From an uncultured Clostridia bacterium (GTDB taxonomy: Bacteria; Bacillota_A; Clostridia; TANB77; CAG-508): 33,007 bases of DNA. The translations under genes and the position numbers were made by a program. Of this stretch, positions 23,358 through 32,433 are shown in pieces. Position 1 is the first letter of the stretch. Each line of letters starts with the position of its first letter. The stretch is from assembly GCA_944388685.1 (NCBI GenBank), contig CALXJS010000011.1, positions 1 to 33,007 on the forward strand. Reading direction: 5' to 3'. The notes beneath the pieces are model-generated. The model had not been told where the DNA came from. It searched no databases and saw nothing but the letters and a program-made list of their open reading frames with translations.

Positions 23358-23759
23358 ATGAATAGAACAGCAATTAGAGAAAAAGCTTTTCAATTAATAT
23401 ATAGTTTAGAAATACAAAAATGTGATAATCTAAATGAACAGATTGAATTGTATTATGAAAGCGAAAATATAGAAAATGTGGAAGCAAAAGAATATATAGA
23501 AGATGCAATTTGGGGAATAGATAAAAATCAAAAAGAAATTATAGGATTGATAGAAGAAAATTTAAAATCTGATTGGAAAATTGATAGAATTTCTAAAATT
23601 GATTTATCTATATTAAAACTTGCTATTTATGAAATAAAATTCAAAGAAATACCATTTAAAGTAGTAATAAATGAAGCTGTAGAATTGGCTAAAAAATATG
23701 GTGAAGATTCATCAAAAAACTTTGTTAATGGAATACTAGCAAGTATTGTAAATAAATAA
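23358..23759 (+). CDS. nusB: Transcription antitermination factor NusB
   Basis: The 133-residue all-helical protein starts [18 protein letters not shown], the typical arginine-rich NusB start that contacts boxA RNA with NusE. It ends with [28 protein letters not shown], the family C-terminal signature. It promotes antitermination of rRNA operons. Preceded by repeat copy 3, followed by xseA as in Bacillus-type gene order. Confidence 0.95.
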   Translation: MNRTAIREKAFQLIYSLEIQKCDNLNEQIELYYESENIENVEAKEYIEDAIWGIDKNQKEIIGLIEENLKSDWKIDRISKIDLSILKLAIYEIKFKEIPFKVVINEAVELAKKYGEDSSKNFVNGILASIVNK

Positions 23760-23766
23760 CTTAGAA

Positions 23767-23807
23767 AGGGATATTTTAAAGAAGTAGCATTCAATAAAAG
23801 TATCCCT
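23767..23807. terminator. Hairpin between nusB and xseA
   Basis: AGGGATA (23767-23773) pairs with TATCCCT (23801-23807) and extends by TTTT/AAAA after a one-base bulge. There is no T-run, so it may only reduce readthrough or stabilise the nusB transcript end. Confidence 0.35.
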
Positions 23808-23832
23808 AGTTTAGATATAAAGGAAGTAGTAT

Positions 23833-25026
23833 ATGAAATATGCAGAAATGGCAATAAGTGTTACAGATTTAAATAAATATATAAAAAATAAGATTGCAGA
23901 GGACGAATATTTAAATAATATTTTAATTAAAGGTGAAATATCTAATTTTAAACATCATTATACAGGTCATTTGTATTTCACTTTAAAAGATGAAAACTCT
24001 TTAATTAAGTGTATTATGTTTAAATCTTATGCACAAAAATTAAATTTTGAACCTAAAGATGGTATGAAAGTATATATATTAGGGACTGTATCTGTTTTTG
24101 AAAGAGATGGCGTTTATCAAATCTATGCAAAAGTGATGGAAGAAGATGGATTAGGAGATTTATATACTAGATATCAAAAATTAAAAAAAGAGTTGGAAGA
24201 AAAAGGATTATTTGATGAAAGACATAAGCAAAAAATTCCAATGATGCCTAAAGTAATAGGTGTATTAACCTCTCAAACTGGTTCTGTTATTAGAGATATT
24301 ATCAATGTATCTACTAGAAGAAATCCAAATGTATATATCAGACTTTTACCAGTGCCTGTTCAAGGAGAAGGGGCAGCTGAAAAAATCGCTTATGGAATTG
24401 ATTTTATGAACAAAAATCAATTAGCAGATGTATTGATTCTAGCTAGAGGAGGAGGTTCACTAGAAGATTTATGGCCATTTAATGAAGAAGTTGTAGCCAA
24501 TAGTATATACCAATCTAAGATTCCAATCATATCAGCAGTAGGACATGAAACAGATTTTTCGATATCTGATTTTGTTGCGGATCTAAGAGCACCTACACCT
24601 TCGGCGGCTGCAGAACTTGCTGTACCAGATATTTATGAGGTGAAGCAAAAAATTAATACGTATCAAAATCGATTAAAAATGGCATTAACAAGAAAATTAG
24701 AGATTATGAAATTAAGATATGATAAATGTATGTCTAGTTCTGTATTTAAAGAACCAACAAGAAGAATCAATGAAAATTATATAAAAATAGATACATATGT
24801 AAAACAATTAGAAAATTTGATAAATAAAATAAAAGAAAAAAATAAAAATAGATACATAGAATTAGTATCTAAATTAGATACGTTAAGTCCATTAAAAACA
24901 TTATTAAGAGGATATTCAATTATTGAAAAAGACGGAAAAGTTATAAAAAGTGTATCAGAATTAGAAGTAGAAGATGATATTTCTATTCGATTACATGATG
25001 GAAAGAAGAAAGCAAAGATTATTTAA
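23833..25026 (+). CDS. xseA: Exodeoxyribonuclease VII large subunit
   Basis: This 397-residue subunit has an N-terminal OB fold (about 10-105, with GEISNFKHHYTGHLYF). The catalytic domain carries TSQTG (146-150), ARGGGSLEDLWPFN (204-217), SAVGHETD and RAPTPSAAAE (252-261), and a long coiled-coil region precedes the C-terminus. With XseB it degrades single-stranded DNA to short oligonucleotides. AAAGGAAG precedes the ATG. A 162-nt gap separates it from xseB, where many genomes have an overlap; the gap is AT-rich with no gene seen. Confidence 0.96.
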   Translation: MKYAEMAISVTDLNKYIKNKIAEDEYLNNILIKGEISNFKHHYTGHLYFTLKDENSLIKCIMFKSYAQKLNFEPKDGMKVYILGTVSVFERDGVYQIYAKVMEEDGLGDLYTRYQKLKKELEEKGLFDERHKQKIPMMPKVIGVLTSQTGSVIRDIINVSTRRNPNVYIRLLPVPVQGEGAAEKIAYGIDFMNKNQLADVLILARGGGSLEDLWPFNEEVVANSIYQSKIPIISAVGHETDFSISDFVADLRAPTPSAAAELAVPDIYEVKQKINTYQNRLKMALTRKLEIMKLRYDKCMSSSVFKEPTRRINENYIKIDTYVKQLENLINKIKEKNKNRYIELVSKLDTLSPLKTLLRGYSIIEKDGKVIKSVSELEVEDDISIRLHDGKKKAKII

Positions 25027-25188
25027 AAAGAAAAAGGTTCAAACTTGTCATATATGGAAAAAAACATATGGAGTCAAGATGAAAATCGATTTTTTATAAA
25101 AAGTTTGTATTATTTTTCTTATACATTATTTTATTAATACAAATATAGAGTCAAAAGTAATGTAAATACAATTTAAAGGAATAAAAAA

Positions 25189-25410
25189 ATGAATAAAAGT
25201 TTTGAAGAGCAAATAACAGAATTAGAGAAAATTATTAATGAATTAGAAAACGGAAATTTAAATTTAGATGATTCTGTAGTAAAATTTGAAGAAGGAATGA
25301 AAATTTCAAAAGAATGTAGTAAAATGTTAGAAAATGCAGAAAAGAAAATAACAATACTGTTAAATGGTGAAAATGGAGAAATAAAAGAAGAAAATTTTAC
25401 TGCTAATTAG
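25189..25410 (+). CDS. xseB: Exodeoxyribonuclease VII small subunit
   Basis: The 73-residue protein begins MNKSFEEQITELEKIINELE, followed by GNLNLDDSVVKFEEGMKIS, the standard XseB helical hairpin that binds the coiled-coil arms of XseA. AAAGGAAT precedes the ATG. It directly follows xseA on the same strand. Confidence 0.94.
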   Translation: MNKSFEEQITELEKIINELENGNLNLDDSVVKFEEGMKISKECSKMLENAEKKITILLNGENGEIKEENFTAN

Positions 25411-25440
25411 TTAAAAATGTGAGGGGGATTATTCAAAAGA

Positions 25441-25881
25441 ATGAATGGATTTATGGAATTTATTCAAAATAAATATATATATGTACCATTTTTATTATGG
25501 TTTTTTATACAATTATTTAAATTATTGTATGATTTAGTAAAAACAAAAAAATTTAATTTCAAAAGAATTTTAGGTGCTGGTGGGATGCCAAGTTCTCATT
25601 CAGCAGTTGTGACAAGTTTAGCAACACTAATTGGAAAATATGAAGGTGTTGATTCTGCTATATTTGCATTATCTTTTATCGTAGCATTTGTTGTTATGTA
25701 TGATGCTTGTGGGGTTAGAAGAGCAGCAGGTAAACAAGCCGCTTTATTAAATAAATTAGTGGAAACGCCAGGGCTTACGGGTGTACAAGTATCGGAAAAA
25801 TTGGTAGAAGTTTTAGGACATACGCCTTTTCAAGTGCTTGTTGGGGCTTTAATAGGATTGGTTGCTGGATTAATTGTGTAG
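25441..25881 (+). CDS. DUF212 (YuiD-like, divergent PAP2) membrane protein
   Basis: The 146-residue membrane protein has the family motifs GAGGMPSSHSAVVTSLAT (46-63), YDACGVRRAAGKQA (87-100) and LGHTPF, with hydrophobic helices near 13-30, 74-88 and 130-146. The family is distantly related to acid phosphatases and vanadium haloperoxidases and is often placed near xseAB or dxs in Firmicutes. Its substrate is unknown. A GAGGGGG lies 13 nt before the ATG. Confidence 0.88.
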   Translation: MNGFMEFIQNKYIYVPFLLWFFIQLFKLLYDLVKTKKFNFKRILGAGGMPSSHSAVVTSLATLIGKYEGVDSAIFALSFIVAFVVMYDACGVRRAAGKQAALLNKLVETPGLTGVQVSEKLVEVLGHTPFQVLVGALIGLVAGLIV

Positions 25882-25905
25882 AATAATAAAGTATAGGACG
25901 TGAAA

Positions 25906-27027
25906 ATGATGGAAATAGAAGAAAGAATAAAAGAATTATTTGAAAGTGGAAAAATTAAGCCGTATCAGATAGCAAAGGAATTACAAATCGATACCAAAGA
26001 TGTAAGAAAATATTTAAGAGAAATGGCGGAAGAAGGGAAAATTGATAATAGTGGAACAGTAAAAAGAATACAAAAGCGACAAGAAGAAGTAGAAAAATTA
26101 TTGAAAGATGATAAACGAGCAAAAGAAATAGCTAAAATATTAGATGTATCTACATACACTATAAGAGAGGATATAAAACATTTAAAGGCAAGAGGTAAGG
26201 TTCAAAGTATACAAGAAGAAAATACACATAAGAAGAGTGAGCAAGAGGAAAGTAAAGAAGAAAGTAATCAAAATAGAATAATAGAATTATATGAAGCAGA
26301 TAAAACGCAAAAAGAGATTGCAGAGATATTAGGAATAAGTATTAATAAACTTAAAAAAACTTTAGAAAACTTATTAGCAGAAGGAAAAATTGAAAGTAAA
26401 CATGAAATAAGAAAGAAGCAAATTCGAACTTTATGTGAAGCAGGAAAAACACAAGAAAAAATTGCAGAAATATTAAAAATATCACCAACAACGGTAAGCA
26501 GATATGTGAGGGAATTAAAAGCAGAAGGACTTGATATAAAAAAGCAGCAAAGAAGTAAAAAGAAACGAAAACAGAGAAAAGAAAAAATAATAAGAAAAGA
26601 AAAAGCGAGAGAGTATATGAAACAATGTAGGGAAAAATTAAAAGAAGGTACTTTAAAAGAAGAAGAATTAGCAGATATGAAAGAAGCAGTCAGATTGGTA
26701 AATACGTATAACCATGCAATTGTTTATGCAAATGCATGTATTCGATTTGGTAAACTTCAAGAAGCAATTGATATGCTAACTATTTGTAGTATGGATAATA
26801 ATGGAGAATATACAAAGGAGACAAAAGAGAAATTACTAACAGCAATAAGTCAAATAGAAAATGTAATAAGAAAAAGAGAAGCAACTAGCATGTTAAATAA
26901 TGGAAAGGGGGTATTAGAAACAGCAAAACAAACAGGAATATCAGTAGAAAAAATTTTAAATTTGCAAGAACGATTAAAATCAAAAGGTGAGAAAAATCCT
27001 CCTATACCAAAAGAAAGAGGAGAGTAA
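25906..27027 (+). CDS. Protein with four to five tandem helix-turn-helix units
   Basis: I know no named counterpart of this 373-residue protein. Four helix-turn-helix-like units occur at about 4-47, 60-99, 124-163 and 171-210, each with an AKEL, AKIL or AEIL stretch, a turn and a recognition-like helix (for example KTQEKIAEILKISPTTVSRY). A strongly basic linker (212-238) leads to a helical, TPR-like part (245-325). A fifth possible unit lies at 329-360. It is soluble, with no signal peptide. It probably binds DNA or RNA, possibly at repeated sites. GTG at 25900 is an alternative start; AGGA is better spaced for the ATG at 25906. Confidence 0.65.
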   Translation: MMEIEERIKELFESGKIKPYQIAKELQIDTKDVRKYLREMAEEGKIDNSGTVKRIQKRQEEVEKLLKDDKRAKEIAKILDVSTYTIREDIKHLKARGKVQSIQEENTHKKSEQEESKEESNQNRIIELYEADKTQKEIAEILGISINKLKKTLENLLAEGKIESKHEIRKKQIRTLCEAGKTQEKIAEILKISPTTVSRYVRELKAEGLDIKKQQRSKKKRKQRKEKIIRKEKAREYMKQCREKLKEGTLKEEELADMKEAVRLVNTYNHAIVYANACIRFGKLQEAIDMLTICSMDNNGEYTKETKEKLLTAISQIENVIRKREATSMLNNGKGVLETAKQTGISVEKILNLQERLKSKGEKNPPIPKERGE

Positions 27028-27064
27028 AAAAATTAAGGTTATCCCAGAAAGGAATGTGAAAAAA

Positions 27065-28726
27065 ATGACAGATATTGAAATTGCAAGAAATACAAAATTA
27101 GATAATATTGTAGATGTAGCAAAAAAAGTCGATGTAGAAGAAGAGGATTTAGAATTATATGGAAAATATAAAGCAAAATTTTCTTCAGAATTATATGAAA
27201 AAGTAAAGGATAGAAAAAATGGAAAATTAATTTTAGTAACAGCCATTAGTCCAACACCATTAGGAGAAGGAAAAACAACCATGTCTATTGCAATTGCTGA
27301 TGGATTAAGAAAAATTAACAAAAAATCTATTTTAGCATTAAGAGAACCATCTCTAGGACCTGTATTTGGAATTAAAGGTGGTGCAACAGGTGGAGGACAT
27401 GTACAAGTTGCTCCAATGGAAGATATCAATTTACATTTTACAGGAGACATTCATGCTATCACAGCTGCTAACAATCTATTAGCAAGCTTAATAGATAACC
27501 ATATCTATTTTGGAAATGAATTAAAATTTAAAGAAGTGGTTTGGAAAAGATGTGTAGACCTAAATGATAGACAATTAAGAGTGGTAGAAACTGGACTTTC
27601 AGGAGAAAACAAAATTGTTCCAAGAAGAGATAAATTTGATATAACAGTAGCTTCTGAAATTATGGCAGTATTATGCTTGTCAGAAAATATCAAAGATTTA
27701 AAAGAAAAACTAGGAAACATCTTAATTGGATATAATGAAGAAGATAAGCCAATTTATGCAAAAGACCTAAATGCACAAGGAGCAATGGCAGTCTTATTAA
27801 AAGATGCAATTAAACCAAATTTAGTACAAACATTAGAACATACACCAGCTATTATCCACGGAGGACCATTTGCAAATATTGCACATGGATGTAACAGTAT
27901 TGCTGCAACAAAATTAGCATTAAAATTAGCAGACTATACAGTTACAGAAGCAGGATTTGGAGCAGATTTAGGAGCAGAAAAATTCTTAGATATAAAATGT
28001 AGAAAAGCAGGAATTAAACCAGATGCAGTGGTTATAGTAGCAACTATCAAAGCATTGAAATACCATGGCGGAATTGAAAAAGACAAAATTCAAGAAGAAA
28101 ATATAGAAGGTCTTGAAAAAGGAATGGATAACCTATTTAGACATGTATCTAATATCAAAGACAAATTCGGATTAAATGTCATTGTAGCCATTAATAGATT
28201 TAATTCTGATACAGAAGCAGAAATTGAGTGCTTAAGAAAACATCTAGAAGAAAAAGGTGTAGAATTAAGTTTAGTAGAAGGTTGGGCAAAAGGTGGAGAA
28301 GGTGCTATCGACATTGCTCAAAAATTAGTAAACTTAACAGAAAAAGAAGAAAACTTCCAATATATGTATGAACTAAATGAAGGAATTAAAGAAAAAATAG
28401 AAAAAGTAGCAACAAAGATTTATGGAGCAAAAGGTGTTGTATTTGAAGAAAAGGCACAAAAAGAAATGGAAAGAATTGAAAAATTAGGATATGCAAATCT
28501 TCCAGTATGTATTGCAAAAACACAATATTCTTTCTCAGATGACCCTAAAAATCTAGAGTGTAAAGATGAGTATAATATAACGATAAGAGATTTAGAATTA
28601 AAAACTGGTGCAGGCTTTATTGTAGCATTAGCTGGAAAAATTATGACAATGCCAGGATTACCTAGAGTGCCAGCGGCAGAAAGTATTGATATAGATGAAA
28701 ATGGAGAAATAGTAGGGATTTTTTAG
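27065..28726 (+). CDS. fhs: Formate-tetrahydrofolate ligase
   Basis: The 553-residue enzyme joins formate to tetrahydrofolate using ATP, supplying 10-formyl-THF for purines, Met-tRNA formylation and, in acetogens, the methyl branch. Motifs: P-loop TPLGEGKTT (64-72), REPSLGPVFGIKGGATGGG (93-111), and the C-terminal GKIMTMPGLPRVPA. Length is typical. A longer frame begins at 26987, overlapping the HTH gene, but family homology starts at MTDIEIARNTKL. AGAAAGGAATG precedes the ATG at 27065. Confidence 0.96.
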   Translation: MTDIEIARNTKLDNIVDVAKKVDVEEEDLELYGKYKAKFSSELYEKVKDRKNGKLILVTAISPTPLGEGKTTMSIAIADGLRKINKKSILALREPSLGPVFGIKGGATGGGHVQVAPMEDINLHFTGDIHAITAANNLLASLIDNHIYFGNELKFKEVVWKRCVDLNDRQLRVVETGLSGENKIVPRRDKFDITVASEIMAVLCLSENIKDLKEKLGNILIGYNEEDKPIYAKDLNAQGAMAVLLKDAIKPNLVQTLEHTPAIIHGGPFANIAHGCNSIAATKLALKLADYTVTEAGFGADLGAEKFLDIKCRKAGIKPDAVVIVATIKALKYHGGIEKDKIQEENIEGLEKGMDNLFRHVSNIKDKFGLNVIVAINRFNSDTEAEIECLRKHLEEKGVELSLVEGWAKGGEGAIDIAQKLVNLTEKEENFQYMYELNEGIKEKIEKVATKIYGAKGVVFEEKAQKEMERIEKLGYANLPVCIAKTQYSFSDDPKNLECKDEYNITIRDLELKTGAGFIVALAGKIMTMPGLPRVPAAESIDIDENGEIVGIF

Positions 28727-28754
28727 AGAAGTTCGGTTGAACTTCTTATTTTTT
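28727..28754 (+). terminator. Terminator of fhs
   Basis: AGAAGTTC-GGTT-GAACTTCT is followed by TATTTTTT, a clear intrinsic terminator directly after the fhs stop codon. Confidence 0.9.
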
Positions 28755-28805
28755 GCACAGAAGGAAAATATATGATATATTTATGGGGAAAGGAAGTGAT
28801 GAAAA

Positions 28806-28880
28806 ATGAAACTTTTATTTATTAGTGTACCTGCCTATACAGATGAAGATTTTATAAATGGAAGAATAAATGAAAAATAA
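28806..28880 (+). CDS. Possible 24-residue ORF
   Basis: A short frame beginning MKLLFISVPAYTDEDF and ending in TAA. GGAAAGGAAGTG lies upstream, but another ATG seven bases earlier competes in a different frame. It sits between the fhs terminator and the HD-domain gene. It could be a leader peptide or a gene remnant; no family is recognised. Confidence 0.25.
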   Translation: MKLLFISVPAYTDEDFINGRINEK

Positions 28881-28900
28881 AATGAATCGAGGAGAAAAAG

Positions 28901-29557
28901 ATGAACATTGAAACAGAAAATGATGAAATAAAACCAGAATTAAAGGAATATATTGAAAAAGAAATTTTTCCATTATATGATAGAAATGAAAAAGCACATG
29001 GAATTGAGCATATTCATACAGTTATTAACAGAAGTCTAAAGATTGCTAAAGGATATGATGTAAACAAAAATATTGTATATACGGTTGCATCCTATCATGA
29101 TTTAGGACATTATATGGACCCCAAAATACACGAAAAATTATCAGCAGAAATCTTTATGAAAGACGAAAAAATAAAGAGGTGGTTTACAGAAGAGGAAATC
29201 CAAATTATAAAAGAGGCTATTGAAGACCATCGAGCATCCAGCAATCATGAGCCTAGAAGTATCTATGGAAAAATTGTTAGCACAGCGGATAGAACCATAA
29301 AAAGTATAGATGTTTGTATAAAAAGAACATATATGTATGGTAAAAAGAATCATCCAGAGTTGACAACGAAAGAAGAACAAATCAATAGAGTTTATGAACA
29401 CTTAAATGACAAATATGGGAAAAATGGATATGCCAAAACATATCTATATGATGAAGAATTTGAAATTGCAAAAGCAAAATTTGTAGAAGCATTACAAGAT
29501 AAAGAAACTTTTCTAAAGCGAATAGAAAATGTAATTAGGAATATGGAGGAAGAATAG
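28901..29557 (+). CDS. HD-domain metal-dependent phosphohydrolase
   Basis: The 218-residue protein carries an HD domain: AHGIEHIHTV (His37), SYHDLGHY (His66-Asp67), an EDH in the following helix and STADR (Asp130). These are the four HD metal ligands in usual order. Such enzymes hydrolyse phosphate esters, often of nucleotides; the substrate cannot be read from the sequence. GGAG precedes the ATG. The gene appears to be transcribed alone or with the short ORF before it. Confidence 0.85.
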   Translation: MNIETENDEIKPELKEYIEKEIFPLYDRNEKAHGIEHIHTVINRSLKIAKGYDVNKNIVYTVASYHDLGHYMDPKIHEKLSAEIFMKDEKIKRWFTEEEIQIIKEAIEDHRASSNHEPRSIYGKIVSTADRTIKSIDVCIKRTYMYGKKNHPELTTKEEQINRVYEHLNDKYGKNGYAKTYLYDEEFEIAKAKFVEALQDKETFLKRIENVIRNMEEE

Positions 29558-29666
29558 ACTAATTTTTTCAAGTCTATGCTGTATAGAAAAAGAACAATAT
29601 AATTAAAAATATATTGCAAAATTATTACAATATGATTAAATCTTTATAACAAATATGAAACATATC

Positions 29667-29695
29667 TTGACCATTTTGCAAGAACATATTATCAT
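29667..29695 (+). promoter_or_regulatory. Likely promoter of the surface-protein gene
   Basis: TTGACC (29667-29672), a 17-nt spacer and TATCAT (29690-29695) lie about 37 nt before the chosen start codon. Confidence 0.55.
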
Positions 29696-29731
29696 AAATA
29701 TGACGAAATGTGTGCAAAGGAGAAAAAGGGT

Positions 29732-32353
29732 ATGAAGAATTTTAGGAGAAAACAAAAGTTAAAAGTTATCTTGTCAGTAATTGTTATTTTAACAATGTTA
29801 GTTGTTAATTTAAATGTATATGTTAGTGATGCATATACAGTAAGTACAAGTACAAAGGAATTAAATGTAGAAAAGATCTCAAATCCTAATGCGGGAGAAG
29901 GAGAAGCAGATGGACTAGTAGACGGTGGAGATCGTGAGACAAGTTATTCTTGGGCGATGGCAGCGAGAGGACAATATTTATATATAGGAACGAATAGAAA
30001 TGTTATTGGAAATGTGGCAAATGCTTTTGTTACCGCAATGACTTCAGCAGGTATAACAGAAGATGTTGCATGGGGATTAATCAATTCAATGACAAATAAT
30101 GAAATTCCAAGACCTACTACACAAGATGGTGGAGAAATTTTTAAATGTGATATGGTAACTGGAGAAATAGAGAAAATCTACACAGCAGAAGCGGGTGTAG
30201 CATTCAGAATGGCAACAGAATTTGAAGGAAACTTATATTTTGCTTCATATTCATCTACTGCTGGAGCAGACAATTATATATATAAAATTGACGAAAATGA
30301 TGATATGACGATTGCCTTTACATCTTCAAATGGAACCAGTTTAAGAGCATCTTGTGTTTATGACAATTCATTATTATTCGGAGGTGTAGATGCAAGAATA
30401 GAACTTGCAGAAGGTGATGAGAATTGTCAAAAATTAGCAATCCTAAAAAAGGATGCAAATGATGATACAAAATGGGATAGAATTGCAGATTATAAAGATT
30501 TTAAAGATTATGCTACAGATACAGCTGTATTTAATAGTGTAGCAAGCCCAATATGGGATATGTGTACATATAATGGATATGTATATGCAACAATTCCAAA
30601 TACAGTTGGTGTTGTTATGTTTAGAGGACATCCAGCAGAAGGTGATGAACCAGCAAATGAATATGGATGGTATTGGGAAGAAGTTATTGGAAAAAATAAT
30701 GGTATAAATAATATAGGATTAGCAGATAGTCCTGATGGATATGCAGGAGCAGACGAAGCTGGATTACTTTCAACTTCAGGAACACCAATAGTATTTAATG
30801 GAAAATTATATTTATTTGACTTTGATAATACAATTATGGCAGAAGTTGCAGCTTTAACAGGATTAGTATCAGAACTTGCACAACAAGATGTAAAACCAAG
30901 TGACTATTTAAAAACGATGTACACGACATTACAGCATCCACAAAGATTATGGTGTTATGATGAAGAAACAGGAAAATTCAATGAAGTTGAAGGATATTCT
31001 CAATACATGCAAGATAATTGTATAGAATATATATGGAGAGCAGATGTTTATCATGATGAATTATTTATCACAACAATGGATTCAGCAGTTATTTATAATT
31101 ATATAACAAATCTTAAAGGAACCTATTTTGTAGACTTAACAGAAGAAGAAATAGATGATTTAAATGGAAAAATAGATGAGTTACTATCTATGATTGATAC
31201 AGTTGGCGGTATGATTGAAGGAAGTGCAGAAATAAAAGAAATGCTTGTAAGTCTTCAAGGAATGCTTGAAGAATATAAAACAGTAGCAGATGATAGTAAA
31301 TTATTTTATGACTTTGTTATAAAATATGAAAATGAAATTAATCAAATGGCAGATTTCGGAACAGAACATAGTGATTTGCTAGAAATGGCAGGAACAGAAT
31401 TCCAAGACTTATATAATAGTGTGGATTGGGAAGGCTTAAGAATGTATTCTTACATTGCAAAAACCATAGATAATGACACATGGGGATTTGACCTTTTAAA
31501 ATCAGCAGATGGAGAAAATTTTGAACTAGTTACAGACAGCGGATTTAATGATAGATATAATTATGGTGGAAGATCAATTATGGCAACTGATTACGGACTA
31601 TTTGTAGGAACAGCAAATCCATTCTATGGAACACAATTATGGAAAATAACTGATGGAACAGAAGAAATTCCAGATCCAGACCCAGAAAATCCAGATCCAG
31701 AAAATCCAGATCCTGAAAACCCAGATCCAGAGAATCCAGATCCTGAAAACCCAGACCCAGAAAACCCAGACCCAGAGAATCCAGATCCAGAGAATCCAGA
31801 TCCTGAAAACCCAGACCCAGAGAATCCAGATCCAGAAAACCCAGACCCAGAGAACCCAGATCCAGAAAATCCAGATCCAGAAAACCCAGACCCAGAGAAT
31901 CCAGATCCTGAAAACCCAGACCCAGAGAACCCAGACCCAGAGAACCCAGATCCAGAAAATCCAGATCCAGAAAACCCAGACCCAGAGAATCCGGATCCAG
32001 AAAATCCAGATCCAGAAAACCCAGACCCAGAGAATCCGGATCCAGAAAATCCAGGAACAGAAGATCCAGACCCTGAAAATCCAAATGATGACCCAATACA
32101 AGATCAATGGCAAGATCAATTAGAAGATCCAGATCAATTAATAAATGGTTTAGATGATTTAAATAATAACTTAAATTTAAATAATGGACAAACATCTACA
32201 AGTGGAAATCAACAATATTCATCACTTGCTCAAACAAAATTACCAGCTGCAGGAAATAATCATTTATTCATAGGTATAGGTATTGGAACAATTGGAATTG
32301 TATTAGTATCAGCTTACAAATTCTTAAGATACAGAAATATTGATAAACATTAA
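29732..32353 (+). CDS. Large cell-surface protein with PENPD repeats and LPxTG-like anchor
   Basis: The 873-residue protein begins with a signal peptide (MKNFRRKQKLKVILSVIVIL onwards, to about 35). Residues 50-460 are beta-rich with recurring YLYIGTN, NLYFASYSS and KLYLFDFD motifs, suggestive of a beta-propeller. A helical segment (about 465-570) and a short closing beta part follow. Residues about 650-775 are 25 PENPD repeats, a stiff Pro/Asp/Glu stalk. The end has LPAAG (837-841), a hydrophobic helix and RYRNIDKH, a cell-wall sorting layout with Ala for Thr. An ATG at 29708 is possible, but AAAGGAG lies between it and the ATG at 29732. Function is unknown. Confidence 0.8.
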   Translation: MKNFRRKQKLKVILSVIVILTMLVVNLNVYVSDAYTVSTSTKELNVEKISNPNAGEGEADGLVDGGDRETSYSWAMAARGQYLYIGTNRNVIGNVANAFVTAMTSAGITEDVAWGLINSMTNNEIPRPTTQDGGEIFKCDMVTGEIEKIYTAEAGVAFRMATEFEGNLYFASYSSTAGADNYIYKIDENDDMTIAFTSSNGTSLRASCVYDNSLLFGGVDARIELAEGDENCQKLAILKKDANDDTKWDRIADYKDFKDYATDTAVFNSVASPIWDMCTYNGYVYATIPNTVGVVMFRGHPAEGDEPANEYGWYWEEVIGKNNGINNIGLADSPDGYAGADEAGLLSTSGTPIVFNGKLYLFDFDNTIMAEVAALTGLVSELAQQDVKPSDYLKTMYTTLQHPQRLWCYDEETGKFNEVEGYSQYMQDNCIEYIWRADVYHDELFITTMDSAVIYNYITNLKGTYFVDLTEEEIDDLNGKIDELLSMIDTVGGMIEGSAEIKEMLVSLQGMLEEYKTVADDSKLFYDFVIKYENEINQMADFGTEHSDLLEMAGTEFQDLYNSVDWEGLRMYSYIAKTIDNDTWGFDLLKSADGENFELVTDSGFNDRYNYGGRSIMATDYGLFVGTANPFYGTQLWKITDGTEEIPDPDPENPDPENPDPENPDPENPDPENPDPENPDPENPDPENPDPENPDPENPDPENPDPENPDPENPDPENPDPENPDPENPDPENPDPENPDPENPDPENPDPENPDPENPDPENPDPENPDPENPGTEDPDPENPNDDPIQDQWQDQLEDPDQLINGLDDLNNNLNLNNGQTSTSGNQQYSSLAQTKLPAAGNNHLFIGIGIGTIGIVLVSAYKFLRYRNIDKH
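31681..32054 (+). repeat. 15-bp tandem repeat encoding PENPD, 25 units
   Basis: Twenty-four full 15-nt units and one nearly complete unit run head to tail, varying only at third positions (CCA/CCT, GAA/GAG, AAT/AAC, CCA/CCG, GAT/GAC). A block of three units at 31951-31995 is exactly duplicated at 31996-32040. This shows recent expansion in steps of several units. Long open frames in the other reading frames and on the opposite strand here are a by-product of the 15-nt period. Confidence 0.97.
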
Positions 32354-32365
32354 AATAATAAAAAG

Positions 32366-32406
32366 AAAATACTAAGTGCTAAAAAATGGCAACTTAGTAT
32401 TTTTTT
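32366..32406 (+). terminator. Terminator of the surface-protein gene
   Basis: AAAATACTAAGT (32366-32377) and ACTTAGTATTTT (32392-32403) form a perfect 12-bp stem followed by Ts. The A-rich left side would also terminate the convergent minus-strand gene. Confidence 0.9.
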
Positions 32407-32433
32407 GTACAGAATATAATAAAATTTGTTTTT

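Noticed and set aside
25027..25188. Search for a gene or regulator in the xseA-xseB gap
   Set aside because: It contains only AT-rich sequence with a weak CAAACTT/AAGTTTG pairing and no coding frame or clear motif.
31578..32195. Long minus-strand and plus-1 open frames (205, 160 and 156 codons) over the PENPD repeat
   Set aside because: A 15-nt repeat without stops in one frame is often open in others. These predicted products are low-complexity (LDLDSLGLG-like, QIQKTQTQ-like) and lie over a well-supported gene.
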